A DNA stretch of 64,000 nt from Lumbricus terrestris (lineage: Eukaryota; Annelida; Clitellata; Crassiclitellata; Lumbricidae): contig OX457039.1 in the NCBI GenBank assembly GCA_949752735.1, forward strand, positions 25,298,210 to 25,362,209, given 5' to 3'. The position numbers and the translations under genes are program-made. The notes beneath the pieces are model-generated. The model had not been told where the DNA came from. It saw only the letters and a list, made by a program, of their open reading frames with translations, and made no database searches. Each line of letters starts with the position of its first letter. Positions within the stretch are counted from its first letter, which is position 1. This document shows positions 1 through 19,600 of this stretch, piece after piece.

Positions 1-270
1 AAGAAAACTATTGCATACAAATGCTAACTTACGCCTCAGCCGAGGTTCAATACACGGTGATACAGGAAGATGAATGGAGGATGAACTGCATTCATGTTGA
101 AACTCTGCACAGTTTATAGATAGTTAATTTGATTTTTAATAAAATGGTAATCTGTTAAAAGCTTCATCTGGGCAGATTAGACTTACATCACATTATTAAG
201 AAAAGTCTCATCTGCTCTGTTCGCGACTAGTTTGCCCGATATCTAATTTTCATTAGGATATTTTATAGTG

Positions 271-522
271 TTATGTTGGTGAGCAGTTTCTTGGTGGTTC
301 CAAACTTGCCGACCACTTGACTGGTAAAATCAATAATCCAAGCGCAATTTCTGACAGATAATCATATGAAACAGTTAGAAAATGATCTGAAATAGAAACA
401 TTTATCTTCATTTCATTGCTACGAGGAGTAAAGCAAATCACCTTCAAATGTTCTTCCAGCGATGCCAACTCCCCAACGTTCAGCGGCTGCTTTCGTCGTT
501 TTCGCTTCAACATTTTCAACAA
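271..522 (-). CDS. Unidentified 83-codon open frame, possibly an exon
   Basis: I do not recognise this product. It starts with a strongly basic stretch (KRKRRK at residues 6-11) followed by a short amphipathic segment, and reads open to a stop near 271. A usable splice donor (AAG|GTGATT) lies within the frame, so the true exon could end there. No neighbouring exon could be joined to it. It may be chance coding. Confidence 0.2.
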   Translation of the reverse strand: MLKMLKRKRRKQPLNVGELASLEEHLKVICFTPRSNEMKINVSISDHFLTVSYDYLSEIALGLLILPVKWSASLEPPRNCSPT

Positions 523-1164
523 TTATCATCAAACCTCTGCACACATTTAACTTGTTACAGTGTTAAACAAACTGGCTGGTGACCACTACAATGGCCTGAA
601 CCACATCGAAATGAATACAGATGGTGGATTGCTGCTTGGACTTGATACTAGGATGCACAATGAAGTTTGGTGTTGATGTTAATTGTGTTGATGATAATTC
701 TCTACAACAGCATTTATGTCAACTCTTATACAAACTCACATTCCCTTAATACTCAGCATGTGAAATTTCGCAAAATCATAGAGTAAATAAATCAGTAAAC
801 TCCCAAGCAAAAAACTATTCGAAAGCACTTCATTAACTGCAGAATGAGAGTAGGTAAAAAAACAAAAGTGTAGTGAAATACTGTTAATACACGGCCAATG
901 TTTGGCTTGGGCATTGAAAGAAAGCCACAGCTGTGTTAACCTCGTTGCTGAATAAGCAACAGTCATAGTTGCATTATAATACACTGGGGTATATACGTCG
1001 ATATACTTGGTACTTCATTACTTGAGAATTCCTATCAAGTCAGCATCCGTGGCTCCTTACAAGAATCTTCATTTTGAAATTTGGCAGCAATTCACAGCAT
1101 CGACATCCGTCACAATATTGGCGCTATCTTTTCATTCAAATACGATGTGTTAACAAAGCCCACA

Positions 1165-1320
1165 CTTTGCACTTGATAGTATTACTACAATACAATACTT
1201 TGGACTTGATACTATTAATACAATACAATACTTTGCACTTGATAGTATTAATGTAATACAATACTTTGGACTTGATACTATTAATACAATACAATACTTT
1301 GGACTTGATAGTATTAATAG
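1165..1320. repeat. 33-bp minisatellite, about 4.7 copies
   Basis: A 33-bp unit beginning CTTTGCACTTGATAGTATTA repeats four full times and once partially, with G/C and A/T substitutions between copies. The period is a multiple of three, so both strands stay open and give repetitive but spurious open frames. Confidence 0.9.
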
Positions 1321-1370
1321 TGCACAAGTTAAAAGAGTTTCATTGAATTCCAGTCAAAATTTACTAATAC

Positions 1371-1907
1371 CTTTCTGCTGTAGCAGCTTGTTCCAGTTTT
1401 CTGCTGCATGCTTGGTGGAATGTCCATGGAAGACAATAGTACGGCAGGAACGTTTTCTGAATTTTTTTCATAGCTAGCCTCACATGTCGATAATGATGAC
1501 TCAGTTTCTGCAGAGGTTTCACTTCTCTCTACAGAATATGAGTCTGCATCTTTTTCTTTTGTCTTGCCATTAACATAAAACACTGTATCCTGCCTTTCCA
1601 AAGCTCGATTAAAATAACTGTCCATTACAAAAGGCTGCCAAATGGCAAAGAGATCTGGATTGCACTTGTAATTTGTCACGTCTCGTTCATTCGTAGACTC
1701 TGCTATTTCTCCACGTTGCTGAACAAGTTCCCTTTGCTCTGCAGGTACGTCACCTTTGCTCCTGTTTTCAGCTGTACACTTATAGGTGTCATCAATGCTG
1801 AGCTGGTGATCAACAAACCATCCTAAATCTGATGCAATAACAACAGCCATTCCGTTCCAATGAATCCAAAATATTCTCACGTCATAGCTGCTTTTCAAAG
1901 TTGTCAT
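1371..1907 (-). CDS. Unidentified long open exon-like frame
   Basis: A frame of about 180 codons with mixed, protein-like composition ends at a good donor (GAAAG|GTATTAGT); the following intronic codons run to a stop at 1329. It starts with a Met preceded closely by an in-frame stop. The middle is hydrophilic with many Glu, Ser and Thr; the first 40 residues are hydrophobic and aromatic (IFWIHWNG). I recognise no domain and found no partner exons, so this may be one exon of a minus-strand gene or an old element. Confidence 0.3.
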
Positions 1908-1909
1908 AA

Positions 1910-2627
1910 ATTTTCAACATCATATTCGACTATACCTGCTTAAAAAAAGTTTTTTACAAAATGTTATAGCATGATATAATACATAAAATTCACTTTCACA
2001 ATATATATCTAAATACTGTTTGATGAAATATGACTCAAATGTCATCTCTGCTAAGGTGAAGCAGAATAAATATTCAATTTACCTCAGACTTGCAGGCAAT
2101 CTAAATATGTAAATGTGAACCCCTGGGAATGAAAACGATTTTTAAAAATTGAGTGTGCGACAACGTTCAGAGAAAGTTAGATTCTGCTTCTTTAACCTTC
2201 TATATGTACTCCAAGCAATGCTAGGAGGGGGAATTTTCAAAATTGCATAAGTGAAATTTAATTTTTATTGCAAAACAGATAAATAACAAATGGCACTACT
2301 AGCACATTGCAGTTTTATATCTTCACTATTATTCCACTTACTTTTCTAATCCAAATTGTGAAATGTCGGCAAGTAGAATAGGTTTTGCCAAGTTCATATA
2401 TCCAATAGTTTATGCTGAGAAGTTACCTCTTTGCAAGTATGACTGTTATCAAAGAGATGAAATTGTAAGTATAACAGTATAGTGATACCTATAGATTAAT
2501 TGTAACAAATTAAGAAAGAGATCTGATTCTACAAATATTCAATTTATAAGTGAAATTGAAATTATCTGCACAAAGCATGTCGCTGCATGAATATGATTAA
2601 AAACGTGACATCTGTTTGTATGTGCAC
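1910..2627. other. AT-rich stretch with no recognised feature
   Basis: No open frame of note, no tandem array and no recognisable element end was seen here. Confidence 0.5.
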
Positions 2628-2628
2628 T

Positions 2629-2820
2629 TGTTATAGCACCCCTTCAAGCTAGCTACTCAGAGGCGCTCCCGACTGCAGCACGGACACTGCATCGGAGTTT
2701 CATGCCGAGGCACTGAGCAATTGCGAGTGAAGAACTTGCCCAAGGTCCCTACGCGGCGACTTGAGGTGGATTCGAACCTGCAAAGCAACAAAATACCCAC
2801 TACACCACTGCACCCCACAT
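2629..2820 (-). mobile_element. tRNA-derived SINE (family 1), minus strand
   Basis: Read on the minus strand, the head has a box-B-like GGTTCGAATCC and a GTGGTGTAGTGGG box-A-like segment. The body (AACTCCGATGCAGTGTCC) and the 3' end (CTTGAAGGGGTGCTATAACA) match the fuller copy at 8671-8890. Confidence 0.85.
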
Positions 2821-2945
2821 GGCAGTATAAAACTGGCAAAATTGTGTATACAGATTGTGTGTCACCCAATGGAATAGAAGTAAGCCAATCAAAGTTGCAG
2901 GATTGTTGACTATTGCCCAGACGAATAAAACAGTGCTAGAAGAAT

Positions 2946-3480
2946 TTCACCTGGTCACCTGGTGCCGTCAGCTCTTGGAGCTCTGGCGACAGTCATGATG
3001 TATCCTCTCCATTGTCTCCTGTTTATTGTCGTCTCTCTTAGCTCTTCCAAGCTCATTCCAGACTTTTCCTGTACTTCATCCATCCACCTCTTCCTTGGTC
3101 TTCCGCGTCTTCTCCTTCCTTCACCGCATGCCGTCATCATTTCCTTTTCCAAACCGTTTGATCTCATCACGTGGCCGAAGTAGCTGAATTTCCGCCTGGT
3201 TGCTGTTTGTTGCAGTGTACTCTTTTTGTACCTCATGACTGTTTTCTTGGCAGTAGATAAGGGGTGGCTTGCCATTGCCTTCCCCCCGTTTGCCATCCGT
3301 GCCCGTTCGTTCACCCTCCTTACGGAGAGTCTACTAACAGGTCGCACCACGAGAAGGTGGGCACGGTGGACTTTGATTCGCCAGCCCAGGTCGGTTCCGA
3401 GTCTACGCCCCAATTGGGGTCGTCGGTCGGGTCTCCTCCCTGCTCTACTCACGTTAATGAGTGGCTGACGAACCTTTACG
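2946..3480 (-). mobile_element. RTE-like LINE, C-terminal fragment
   Basis: On the minus strand a 165-codon frame ends with a retrotransposon C-terminal module: a GHVMRSNGLEKEMM segment, a basic GRRRRGRPRKRWMDEVQ block and a terminal WR...VARA segment. The same module recurs at 32910-33260. The first half (3226-3480, the GC-richer side) carries an unrelated low-complexity sequence I cannot assign. It is 5' truncated and has no reverse transcriptase domain, so it is a dead copy. Clade assignment is by motif only. Confidence 0.8.
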
Positions 3481-3734
3481 ACCCAACATTGTCTCCTGAA
3501 TTTAGAATTTAGTAGGAGTTAATTATGAGCCATCCAAAAATTGAACCTCCTCACCAAGAGCAGAAGTCTGCATTTTTGAAGCAGAATCAAATGTCAAAGT
3601 TCTACTAAATGAAAGGTTTTGTTGGGCATCAACAGCGCACAAGTGATAGTCAAAGAAGCTGTTGGCATCAATGGTACGAGTTGTGTGGCATGTAATGTAA
3701 ACAGGATTGGTCCCAATACAGTACACTCATAGAT

Positions 3735-5622
3735 CTTCTTCTTCTTCTTTCTTCTCTTCCATCAGTTCCCTGATGATGAAGGCCTTATGAAGTTTCTCCA
3801 CAGCGTTCTGTCTCTGAAAGATTCACCCACCATGGTCAAGTTCGTGTTTTTGCTTTTCAAATCTTCATTGATACATCCATTTTTTCGTTGTCTCCCTCTA
3901 CTCCTTTCTCCTTCAACATGTTCATGCAGGGCCGCCTGTAATCTTTAATCTTTCATCGTCCATCCTTTCGACGTGACCAAACCAGTACAGTCTTCTCTTT
4001 TGTATCTTTTCTACCACTGTTTCCTCTGCTCCTAGTTCCTTTCTTGTTGTTGTGTTTCTGATCTTGTCTCTTCTGCTTATGCCCTTGATTCTCCTTACCA
4101 ACTCATCTCCACCACCAGCAGTCTTCTTTCATCTTCTTTCCTTAATGTCCAGCATTCTGATCCATACAATAACACAGGTTCCACCAAGGTATGGCATCAT
4201 TTTAGTTGTGATGGATATATTTTTTGCCCATATTTTGTTTAATCCTCTGAACGCTGCGCACGCTGCTAGTCCACACCTTCTTTTGACGTCTTCTGTGCAA
4301 CTGCCATCCTCTGTTATAACTCCTCCTAAGTATACAAATTTCGTAACTTGCTCCAATGTTTCATCTATCTTTATTTTTAGGTCTTCATGTTGCTTTCTGA
4401 TTGTCATGGTCTTTGTCTTTTCGATGCTTATTCTTAGCCCCATTCTGCTGCTGCTGCTGCTGTCTACCCATTCCGTGCGCTCCTGTAGGTTCCGACTTGT
4501 GTTAGCTATCAGATAGACATCATCAGCAAATCGCAGATTGTCTATCAATCGTCCATTGATGTTTGTTCATATTTCTTCTTGTCCTTTTGCGAGTCTCATT
4601 ACTATTTCTAATAGTAAATTGAAAAGATCTGATGACATTACACATCCTTGTCTAACTTCCACTTTGATTTCAAACCATTCCATCAATTCTCCATCCACTC
4701 TCACCACACTTACAGACTTGCTGTAAGGTCCTCAACTAGAGTCACTAGTTCCTCTGGTATTTCTCAGTGTCTCATTGTTTTCAATAATCCCTCTTGTCAT
4801 ACACTGTCAAATGCTTGTTTATAGTCTATGAAGTTGCTATATATAGTGTCCTATTCCATTCTATGTGATTCTGCGACACCTGTCTAATATTACAAATATC
4901 TGATCCATCGTGCCTCTTCTCTTCCTAAAACCTGCTTGTTCTTCACTCATTGCCTCCTCTAAATATCTTTTTAATCGATGTTGAAGCATTTTTGTATATA
5001 CCTTCCCTACTATGCTTGTCAGACTGATAGCTAGGTAGTTGCCACATTCCTTCTTATCTCCTTTTTTGTGATTTGGCACTATTATGGCCCTGCCCCAGTT
5101 GTTGGGGCACTCTTTGTTGTTATATATTTTATTGCACAATTTATGCATCATTTCTACTGAGCATTGTACTCCAGCTTGTAACATCTCCACTCTGATGTTA
5201 TCCTCTCCTGGCACCTTTCTGCATTTCAGGTTCTTAATGGCTGATTCCACTTTGCTCTCTATTAGTTTCATCATCTGTTCATGTTCGTTATTCATTGGTA
5301 AATCCTCTAGTACTGTTCTATCTACTGGGTTTCCGTTGTTATACATTTGTTCATAATGTTGTCTCCATCTTTGCTTGATCTCTTCTTTGTTTTCTAGTGT
5401 TCTTCCTTCCTTGTTCTTTATCGTTGCTCTCTCCGGGATTTTCGATCCACATATTTCTCTTGCCATTAGGAACAATTTCCCTGTGTCTGACATTCCTGCA
5501 TTGTTCTGCAGGTCTTGGCACTTCTCTTCTATCCATGTTTCTTGCACTTTCTGGCCTTTCTTTTTATTTATTTCAAGTACACTATGGCACAACCTAATCC
5601 AAGACATTGGGCGCAGAAGTGA
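3735..5622 (-). mobile_element. RTE-like LINE with degraded reverse transcriptase
   Basis: Minus-strand frames carry reverse transcriptase landmarks in order. First come the fingers/palm region with KVPGEDNI, the NYLAISLTSIVGKVYTKML block and an EEQAGFRKRRGTMDQIF block (4861-5643). Then come the catalytic FADDVYLIA motif and a FVYLGGVITEDGS thumb segment (4129-4548). Finally a C-terminal GHVERMDDERL-like module with a RGRQRK basic patch occurs near 3800-4000. Frames are broken by stops and shifts, and the 5' end with the endonuclease is missing. It is a non-functional copy, named RTE-like from the motif style. Confidence 0.85.
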
Positions 5623-5639
5623 GTTGATTTTATACGAAT

Positions 5640-5822
5640 TCATAGAGTACAGGAGTGAAGGTAAGATTCAAACCAATAGCAATACAAAAGACCGAACCTG
5701 TACTCAAGGTGGTGATACTCAAGGTGGTGAAGAAGCATGTCTTGATTGATGATTTCAAATTCAGCAGATAGATTCAGGAGAATGATAGCACTAGTGAATG
5801 GCAAGGCAAAAAGTAAAAGCAT
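5640..5822 (-). mobile_element. CR1/L2-like LINE fragment (RT motif A)
   Basis: The minus-strand frame carries LLNLSAEFEIINQDMLLHHL followed by RFGL...WFESYLHS, a decayed version of the reverse-transcriptase motif A region that is intact in the LINE at 28857-31127. The catalytic Asp of AAFD is Glu here, so it is inactive. Confidence 0.75.
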
Positions 5823-6480
5823 TCACCTATTATCGTTCATAGTACAAACAGATTAAAGTACTTCAAATTTCAATTTTACAGCGTGGGCAGGTCCTGACTC
5901 TATTCTACAACATTTTAAGTGTACATACCCTCAAAATCAACTTGTCTCCATTTCTGCACGAGTTTTATCTGCATTCGACTGAATACTTAATAAGAAAGTG
6001 TATAGGCCTAAATGATGCTTAATATGTAAACAAATCCAATGACACGATGATGTTGAGCACTTTCGTGTTAAATCTTCAACGTATAGATGTCACCCATATT
6101 AAATTTAATTTGTTTAATTTATTGTTTTAAATAACCATTGGCAATTTTTCTGCTTGGCAAACACAGTTTTTATTCGCAAATTTGCATTTATAAATATAAT
6201 AAACTAACCGGCGTTGCTCTGTAAATTCCGGCTTTTCTCCCAACACACCTTCTCCAGAGCCAAGAGTGTGGAACAAAGTGGGGCCGGTGCAGTTAATCAT
6301 TATTATGATCATTAATTATTATAATATAATTAATATAGTTGAAGACCTTGAGATCTTTGCTACAGAGCACACAAATTTATTTATAGTGTCTATTTAGCTG
6401 CCTAGTACGCGACTTTTGGGCTACTTTTTGATGTAAATTAGAAGCACTTTGCAAATCTGTCCGCCTCCGGATGTTGCGTA
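5823..6480. other. AT-rich intergenic DNA upstream of NKAP
   Basis: Nothing coding or repetitive was recognised. The TAGGCCTA octamer occurs at 6003. The presumed NKAP promoter and 5' leader lie toward the right end. Confidence 0.4.
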
Positions 6481-6581
6481 GAAAAGTTGAATGTAAGCCA
6501 CAGAAACAGATAATTTTATATGAAATGTTTGTGATTCGTAGTTAAATCTTAGTTTTATAACGAATAAAGTGAACTGGAATA

Positions 6582-14434
<7,853 letters not shown>

Positions 14435-15300
14435 ATCATTCAAGTGGGATGGTTCTGCTGCATGCAAATCTTAGAGAGAAAAACTGTACTTGCTCTTTGA
14501 ATGTGCAATGACTTTAGTGCATTTCATTTTATGGTCTAATACTTGAAAGTGAAGTGCTTTTAAAATCCATGGTCTAGTGCAAGTTAACAGAGACAGGCTT
14601 GTGCAGGAACTTGTTTGCTGGACTTGTGTTGCATAGTTGCATAGATGATTAAAAATTCTGTTGAAGATATCTGATAATGATTAGGGCATTAGATCATGAA
14701 ATGAACCGTTTGGTTCTAACTGTTTTACAGTTGGCAAAATATAATAACACATGTATGATATATAAGAGTAGTGCACCAAATCTTGTTATAATGTTTCATC
14801 AGAGGTGAAATTTCAATTAGCATTGTCGAGTACATGCTGTTCATCTGTAGGCCTACTGTTACAATACAGACTATGACCTTTGTGCAAATGCGATGAATCC
14901 ATGGGTCTCAAAGACATAATTATTACTTAGCAGGATTTAGTGAGTGTGGTGAACATTTGACTCTACAGCAGACCTACGTTCTGTTCAACATATCTATGGT
15001 TCAATGTGAGATCCTCGCTTCAAGCTCTATCTGATTCTACGTAGATGCATGTTTTCTGTGACTATTTGACTGAAATGAAGTCACAACCTTTAACACATGT
15101 ACTAAAAGTGTGTTTTGACAATAGTTTAAAACATAACATGTATTTAATTACCATAATAACTAGAGCGTGAGCAGGAAGTTCTTAGAAATATTACTAAAAA
15201 TGTAATGGTAGCCGCAGTAGAGTTCATATTGGGTCAGTATAAAGAATATTTTATTTTTTTACCGGGTAAATTGTAGATAAAGTTTAAGTTTCTAGGAAAC
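14435..15300 (+). other. Presumed NKAP 3' UTR and flank
   Basis: AT-rich sequence after the NKAP stop. I saw no clear AATAAA within the first 850 bases; a variant signal or a longer UTR is possible. A TAGGCCTA octamer occurs at 14848. Confidence 0.3.
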
Positions 15301-15600
15301 TGTCACATTAGGGCCTACACATGCATAGGATCGCTGCTCTGGTTCACTAATGTCCGCTTAGTATTGTCCTAGACTGCCTGTGTGAGCTCTTATGCTCCGC
15401 GGGTATCCAAGGCCACCGCCACTTCTTTCTCCACAGAACAAAGTGCTTTTGGTTCCATTCGCATGAACTGCAACTATGCAGAACAAGCCTTTTATTTATC
15501 TGCTTCTGGGGCTCTTGCTGAAGCCTTTTTTGCAAGAGTTGGGAGCACTTCCAAGTGCCATCCTTGAAGAAGCGCTATATAAATTCTGGAATGAATTTGT
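15300..15600 (+). mobile_element. Retroelement 3' end
   Basis: The segment ends GAAGAAGCGCTATATAAATTC then GGAATGAATTTG, the same terminal module as the SINE/LINE families here. The upstream part is a non-coding body without a recognisable tRNA head. Confidence 0.6.
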
Positions 15601-15667
15601 AATGTTTGTCAAAATATCAGATAATTAACGCGTTCGCTTCAAACGATTCGTCTAAGGCACTGCCAAC

Positions 15668-15746
15668 TTAACCCTTTACCCGTTCATTTTTAAATTTTAA
15701 GCCCGTTTTCAGCAGATATTCTCGGGGCAAACGGGTAAAAGATTAA
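15668..15746. mobile_element. Tiny piggyBac-like TTAA-flanked palindrome
   Basis: A 71-bp insert lies between TTAA copies at 15668-15671 and 15743-15746. Its ends, CCCTTTACCCGTTC and (reversed) TCTTTTACCCGTTTGCC, are imperfect inverted repeats. The size suggests a piggyBac-derived micro-MITE. Confidence 0.6.
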
Positions 15747-15749
15747 CTA

Positions 15750-16600
15750 TGAGAAACTAGTCTTGAACAAAATAATTTTCAAGAACTTGTGGATTAGAGG
15801 TAAAGAAATATCAAGGAGGTTTGTGTCGTAAGATGCTAAGGAACCTCTTCCAACCACAACAAAGCTTTTAGCTGTGTTGTACCGTGAATGTTCTCACAGG
15901 GAAATGACCAGATTAGGGAATGTAAAGACCTTTTACAATCCCAGGATTGACAAACACTGGGATTGATAAGCATGGAATCCTGTTTGCTGGCAAATATGCT
16001 GCTTTATAACAAAACTGAATAGTCGCCTACAGTAAAATAAATGTTTTACAGATGACTTTAGCTAATTAGCTTTTGTAAGGGGGCAGGAGTTGAGACGTTT
16101 AGTTGTACCTACACATGGGGGGGGGAATGAGGGAGATCACAAAATGTATTAGGTGCAACGGAGGAAGAGGGGATTGAAAATACAATTTCTTTGCATACAG
16201 TATGGATGGACCCTTGTGAAGTAAGTATGTTGTAAACGCATATGATCTCGATTTTCTTGTTTAACCAGATTTGCATGTGTCCTAATTCACTCTACTGTAT
16301 GTGATCAGTAAAAGATTCTCATGAATGATGTTGCAAGAGTTTTAATTGTTGTTGTAATAAGTCATTCTATTCATCCAGAATTTTTCGAGTTGCCGCTCGT
16401 GACGCTTCTCCTCCCTCCAAGATATGCTTCATTGACGAATAAGAGAAATGCTTGTTTTCAATTAATGCCTGTAAGAATGTATAACAACAGTTCCATTTCA
16501 CATGTAATATCTATTAATTAATGCTAATTTATGCATGAAATCAATCAGCTCCACACTACCATCATTCTAGCCTTGTATTGTAATCTAATGAAACATAATA
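15750..16600. other. Intergenic, no recognised feature
   Basis: AT-rich sequence with one G-run at 16117-16125. An open frame at 16321 has no coding character. Confidence 0.4.
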
Positions 16601-16644
16601 TTTTTTGTCCTATCTGTCAGCGAGTTGCAACTTTATGCCAGAAT

Positions 16645-19600
16645 TCAAGTGCATGTGGTGAGAGAACACCAGGAGGCAAAGGTTTCACAACATAAATTAA
16701 GAACACAATACATTTTTGACGACAAGATGTAGAATAGTAGGTGAGTAACTTCCATCTATAGCAAAAGAAAAGCCTGTGAATCTGCATTAAAGTACAACCT
16801 AAACTGTCAAGTGTAAACTCAAACCTTGACAGTTTAGGTTGTGCATATGTATGCATCGATGAGTTACTTACTGGTAGTATAGCATTACATGTGCAACTGT
16901 GCATGTGGCATTGAACCATTGCTGCATGCAAGTCAAGAATGACGCAGCGAAGGTAAAAAGATAGAAAGTTCTGCAAGATAACAAGATTGATAAGACCCGA
17001 CCGACATCCAAGAGCAAGGCTTTCAAGGAAGAAGTGCATAGAGCAGAAAAAGTCATTCATAAAAAGTCACTCGCATAGATGAGTTGAAGAATGAAGAACA
17101 ATGTACACACAATGTCTGTCAGATTCAATGACAAGGCATTCAGTTTTGCCTTTGGAAAGCACTGTCATCATTAAAAAGCAGATTCCCAGTCAAGAGCTTA
17201 CTTTTCTCCATACATCACTCACTCAGCCAGCAGTGTTTGTTATTATCAACTGCGTAAACCACACCCTGTTCCTCGCTTGCTTACTTCTACCACTACTGCT
17301 ACATTTTGCTCTTTTGTTACTACCAGACTTGACTAAGTTGACTATGGCTGTTCCCTCTGTAATGCTGGCTGCGAAACGAGACTCGAGCGACTCGACTGCA
17401 ATGCTCCTCTGCAGCCCACCTCATTGGCCGCATACCCATATTTGACCACATCTCCAAACTCTGTGATGTTCTCCACTGAATTGCCTTAACCAGCGATTAG
17501 AGTGTAGAATAGTCTGGTGCTGCTTGCTAGGCCTTGCTCCTGCCTACATTAGTCAGTCTGTAGCCATACCCTTAGTGCCTGACTGCCTGTGGCTCATGCT
17601 CGCCTAGCAAAACTTTACAGTTGTAGTTTAGATCAAATTATATATCAATAGAAACTGCTTACTTTGTAGACTGATGGCCAAACATCCAAAGGTACATCTT
17701 TGATTCTATCCATCATTCCAACACCAAAGGATATAAGAGGAATTCCAATATCTGGACACCATTTTCTAATGCAAAAATTGAATCACCAAAAAATTATGAA
17801 CTTTCTCAGTTTCTGATTAAAATTTCAGTTTGTGAATAAAATTTTGTGGTCTTTATGTCTATACATGACACATCTTACCAATCATTGTAATTTGTCACTA
17901 CAAGTCCAAGCACTTTATCTGTTAGGTGAAAATACGAAACTAGAACAAACATTACATGCATTACTTGAAAACAAACATGCAGAGTTCCACCTTTGTAATT
18001 TAAAATGTCACATCACAAATGTTTTTACCTCTAATAACCATTAATTTGTGTTCACCAGTCAGGCTAATAAGGTAAGAAGCTACAAAGGGATTGGGTAATA
18101 CCAAGTAGTGGGCAGTAATTTACAGAGATCTTCTGAACTACTTAAATTTCATGAGTACCCATTCAGCTTGATGGAGGCATTATCCCATGGTGCAAGTGAA
18201 ACGCATGCCCAATGTACACACTGCAGTGTCCTACGTCAAAGCACTTCATACACAAGAAAATATGAAAGTCACATACAACTAAAACATGACTGCCACAAAG
18301 CTCAGGACTGGGCAGTAACTAAAATTATGTAATTCAAATTACATAACTTGTAATTAAATAACATTTTCCAATGTATTTTCTAACTTGAAATTCAATTTCA
18401 TCTTTCAAAGTAATTAGCAATCTGTAATTCAATGAAATAATTTCTCCAAGTAGCTTCGAAGTCACAAGACCAATGCCAGATATCATGTAGCCATCAAATT
18501 CTGATAAATTAAAGACAAGTCTGAACATCTAAAATCACTGTTAGTAATATCTCAGCTAGCTAGTGACAACAACTGTCCCGCAGACGTCATGATGCAGTAC
18601 AAGAATATTTGGGTGGAGCGTCTCTAACTCTACCCTCCACTAGTACACAAGAACGCCAGTGTGTGTAGAGGACAGTTTGACACGGACAACTTTCTATTTA
18701 TGCCATATCATTACTGCTTGCTTACTCATCATTTTTCTTGTTATTGAACTATAACATCACTTAGTCTAGCATACGAGAGCATATCTGAGTACTGTCTTTT
18801 GAAATAGAAATATACATATAGTCTTAATATGCTCTCTGTTGTTAATACATAAACTAACATGACATCCACAATAACAATTTGTTCTTGCAACCCAACTGTT
18901 GTAGAGCGTAAGCATGTACAACATTCTGCAAAGATGCAATAAATACTCACTCCATTGTTGGTATTGCTCTGTGACCTTTCTTCAGACTTATTGTTTTCAG
19001 TAATCGAACAAGACCCATGATCTCAGATTTTGTGTTTGAAGAAAACCACTCATCTCGAATACATAGCTTCACCAGATACATGTTATCTTTATCATATGTT
19101 ATCTGCAACATGTAAAACAAATGAAGCAAATTTATGTCTATCAAATGCTCTCTTTGTCACATGTAAAAACAAACATAGGAATTTACTATCCGACAATTAA
19201 ATTGATAAATAAATATAAAAATCTAATTGTCTATTAAAATATCAGATAAAAAAATTTAAAATGCATATGTTTACTATATAAACTTTGCTTGCAACAGAAT
19301 GTTACCTTTACCTTATAAATTTTTAAACTCAAGTGAACATGTGATACTGAAGCAACATAACATCTAAAAAAGCTGTACTTTGCTATATTTATATAACACA
19401 GAGAACCAGTGTGCTACTAACATTAAACTTAGCTGATGTTTTTAGTAATCGCCGGTTGAAAGCCTCAGCTGGAACCTGATTACAAATAACAATAAAATAT
19501 TTGGTGACTAGTTGATAAAACATTGACACAAGACCAAATTCAAATATAAAATACATTCATTCGGGAATTTATTTAGCGCCTCTGCAAAGAAGCAACTACA

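Noticed and set aside
1074..1327. Open frames on both strands encoding repeated peptides
   Set aside because: They are a by-product of the 33-bp minisatellite, whose period is a multiple of three.
4052..5749. Plus-strand open frames of 90-154 codons
   Set aside because: They are antisense to the RTE-like reverse transcriptase, and hydrophobic composition from reversed codons explains them.
16980..17070. Plus-strand basic peptide KTRPTSKSKAFKEEVHRAEK
   Set aside because: It has a stop shortly upstream, no acceptor in phase and no partner exons; the opposite strand has a better splice structure.
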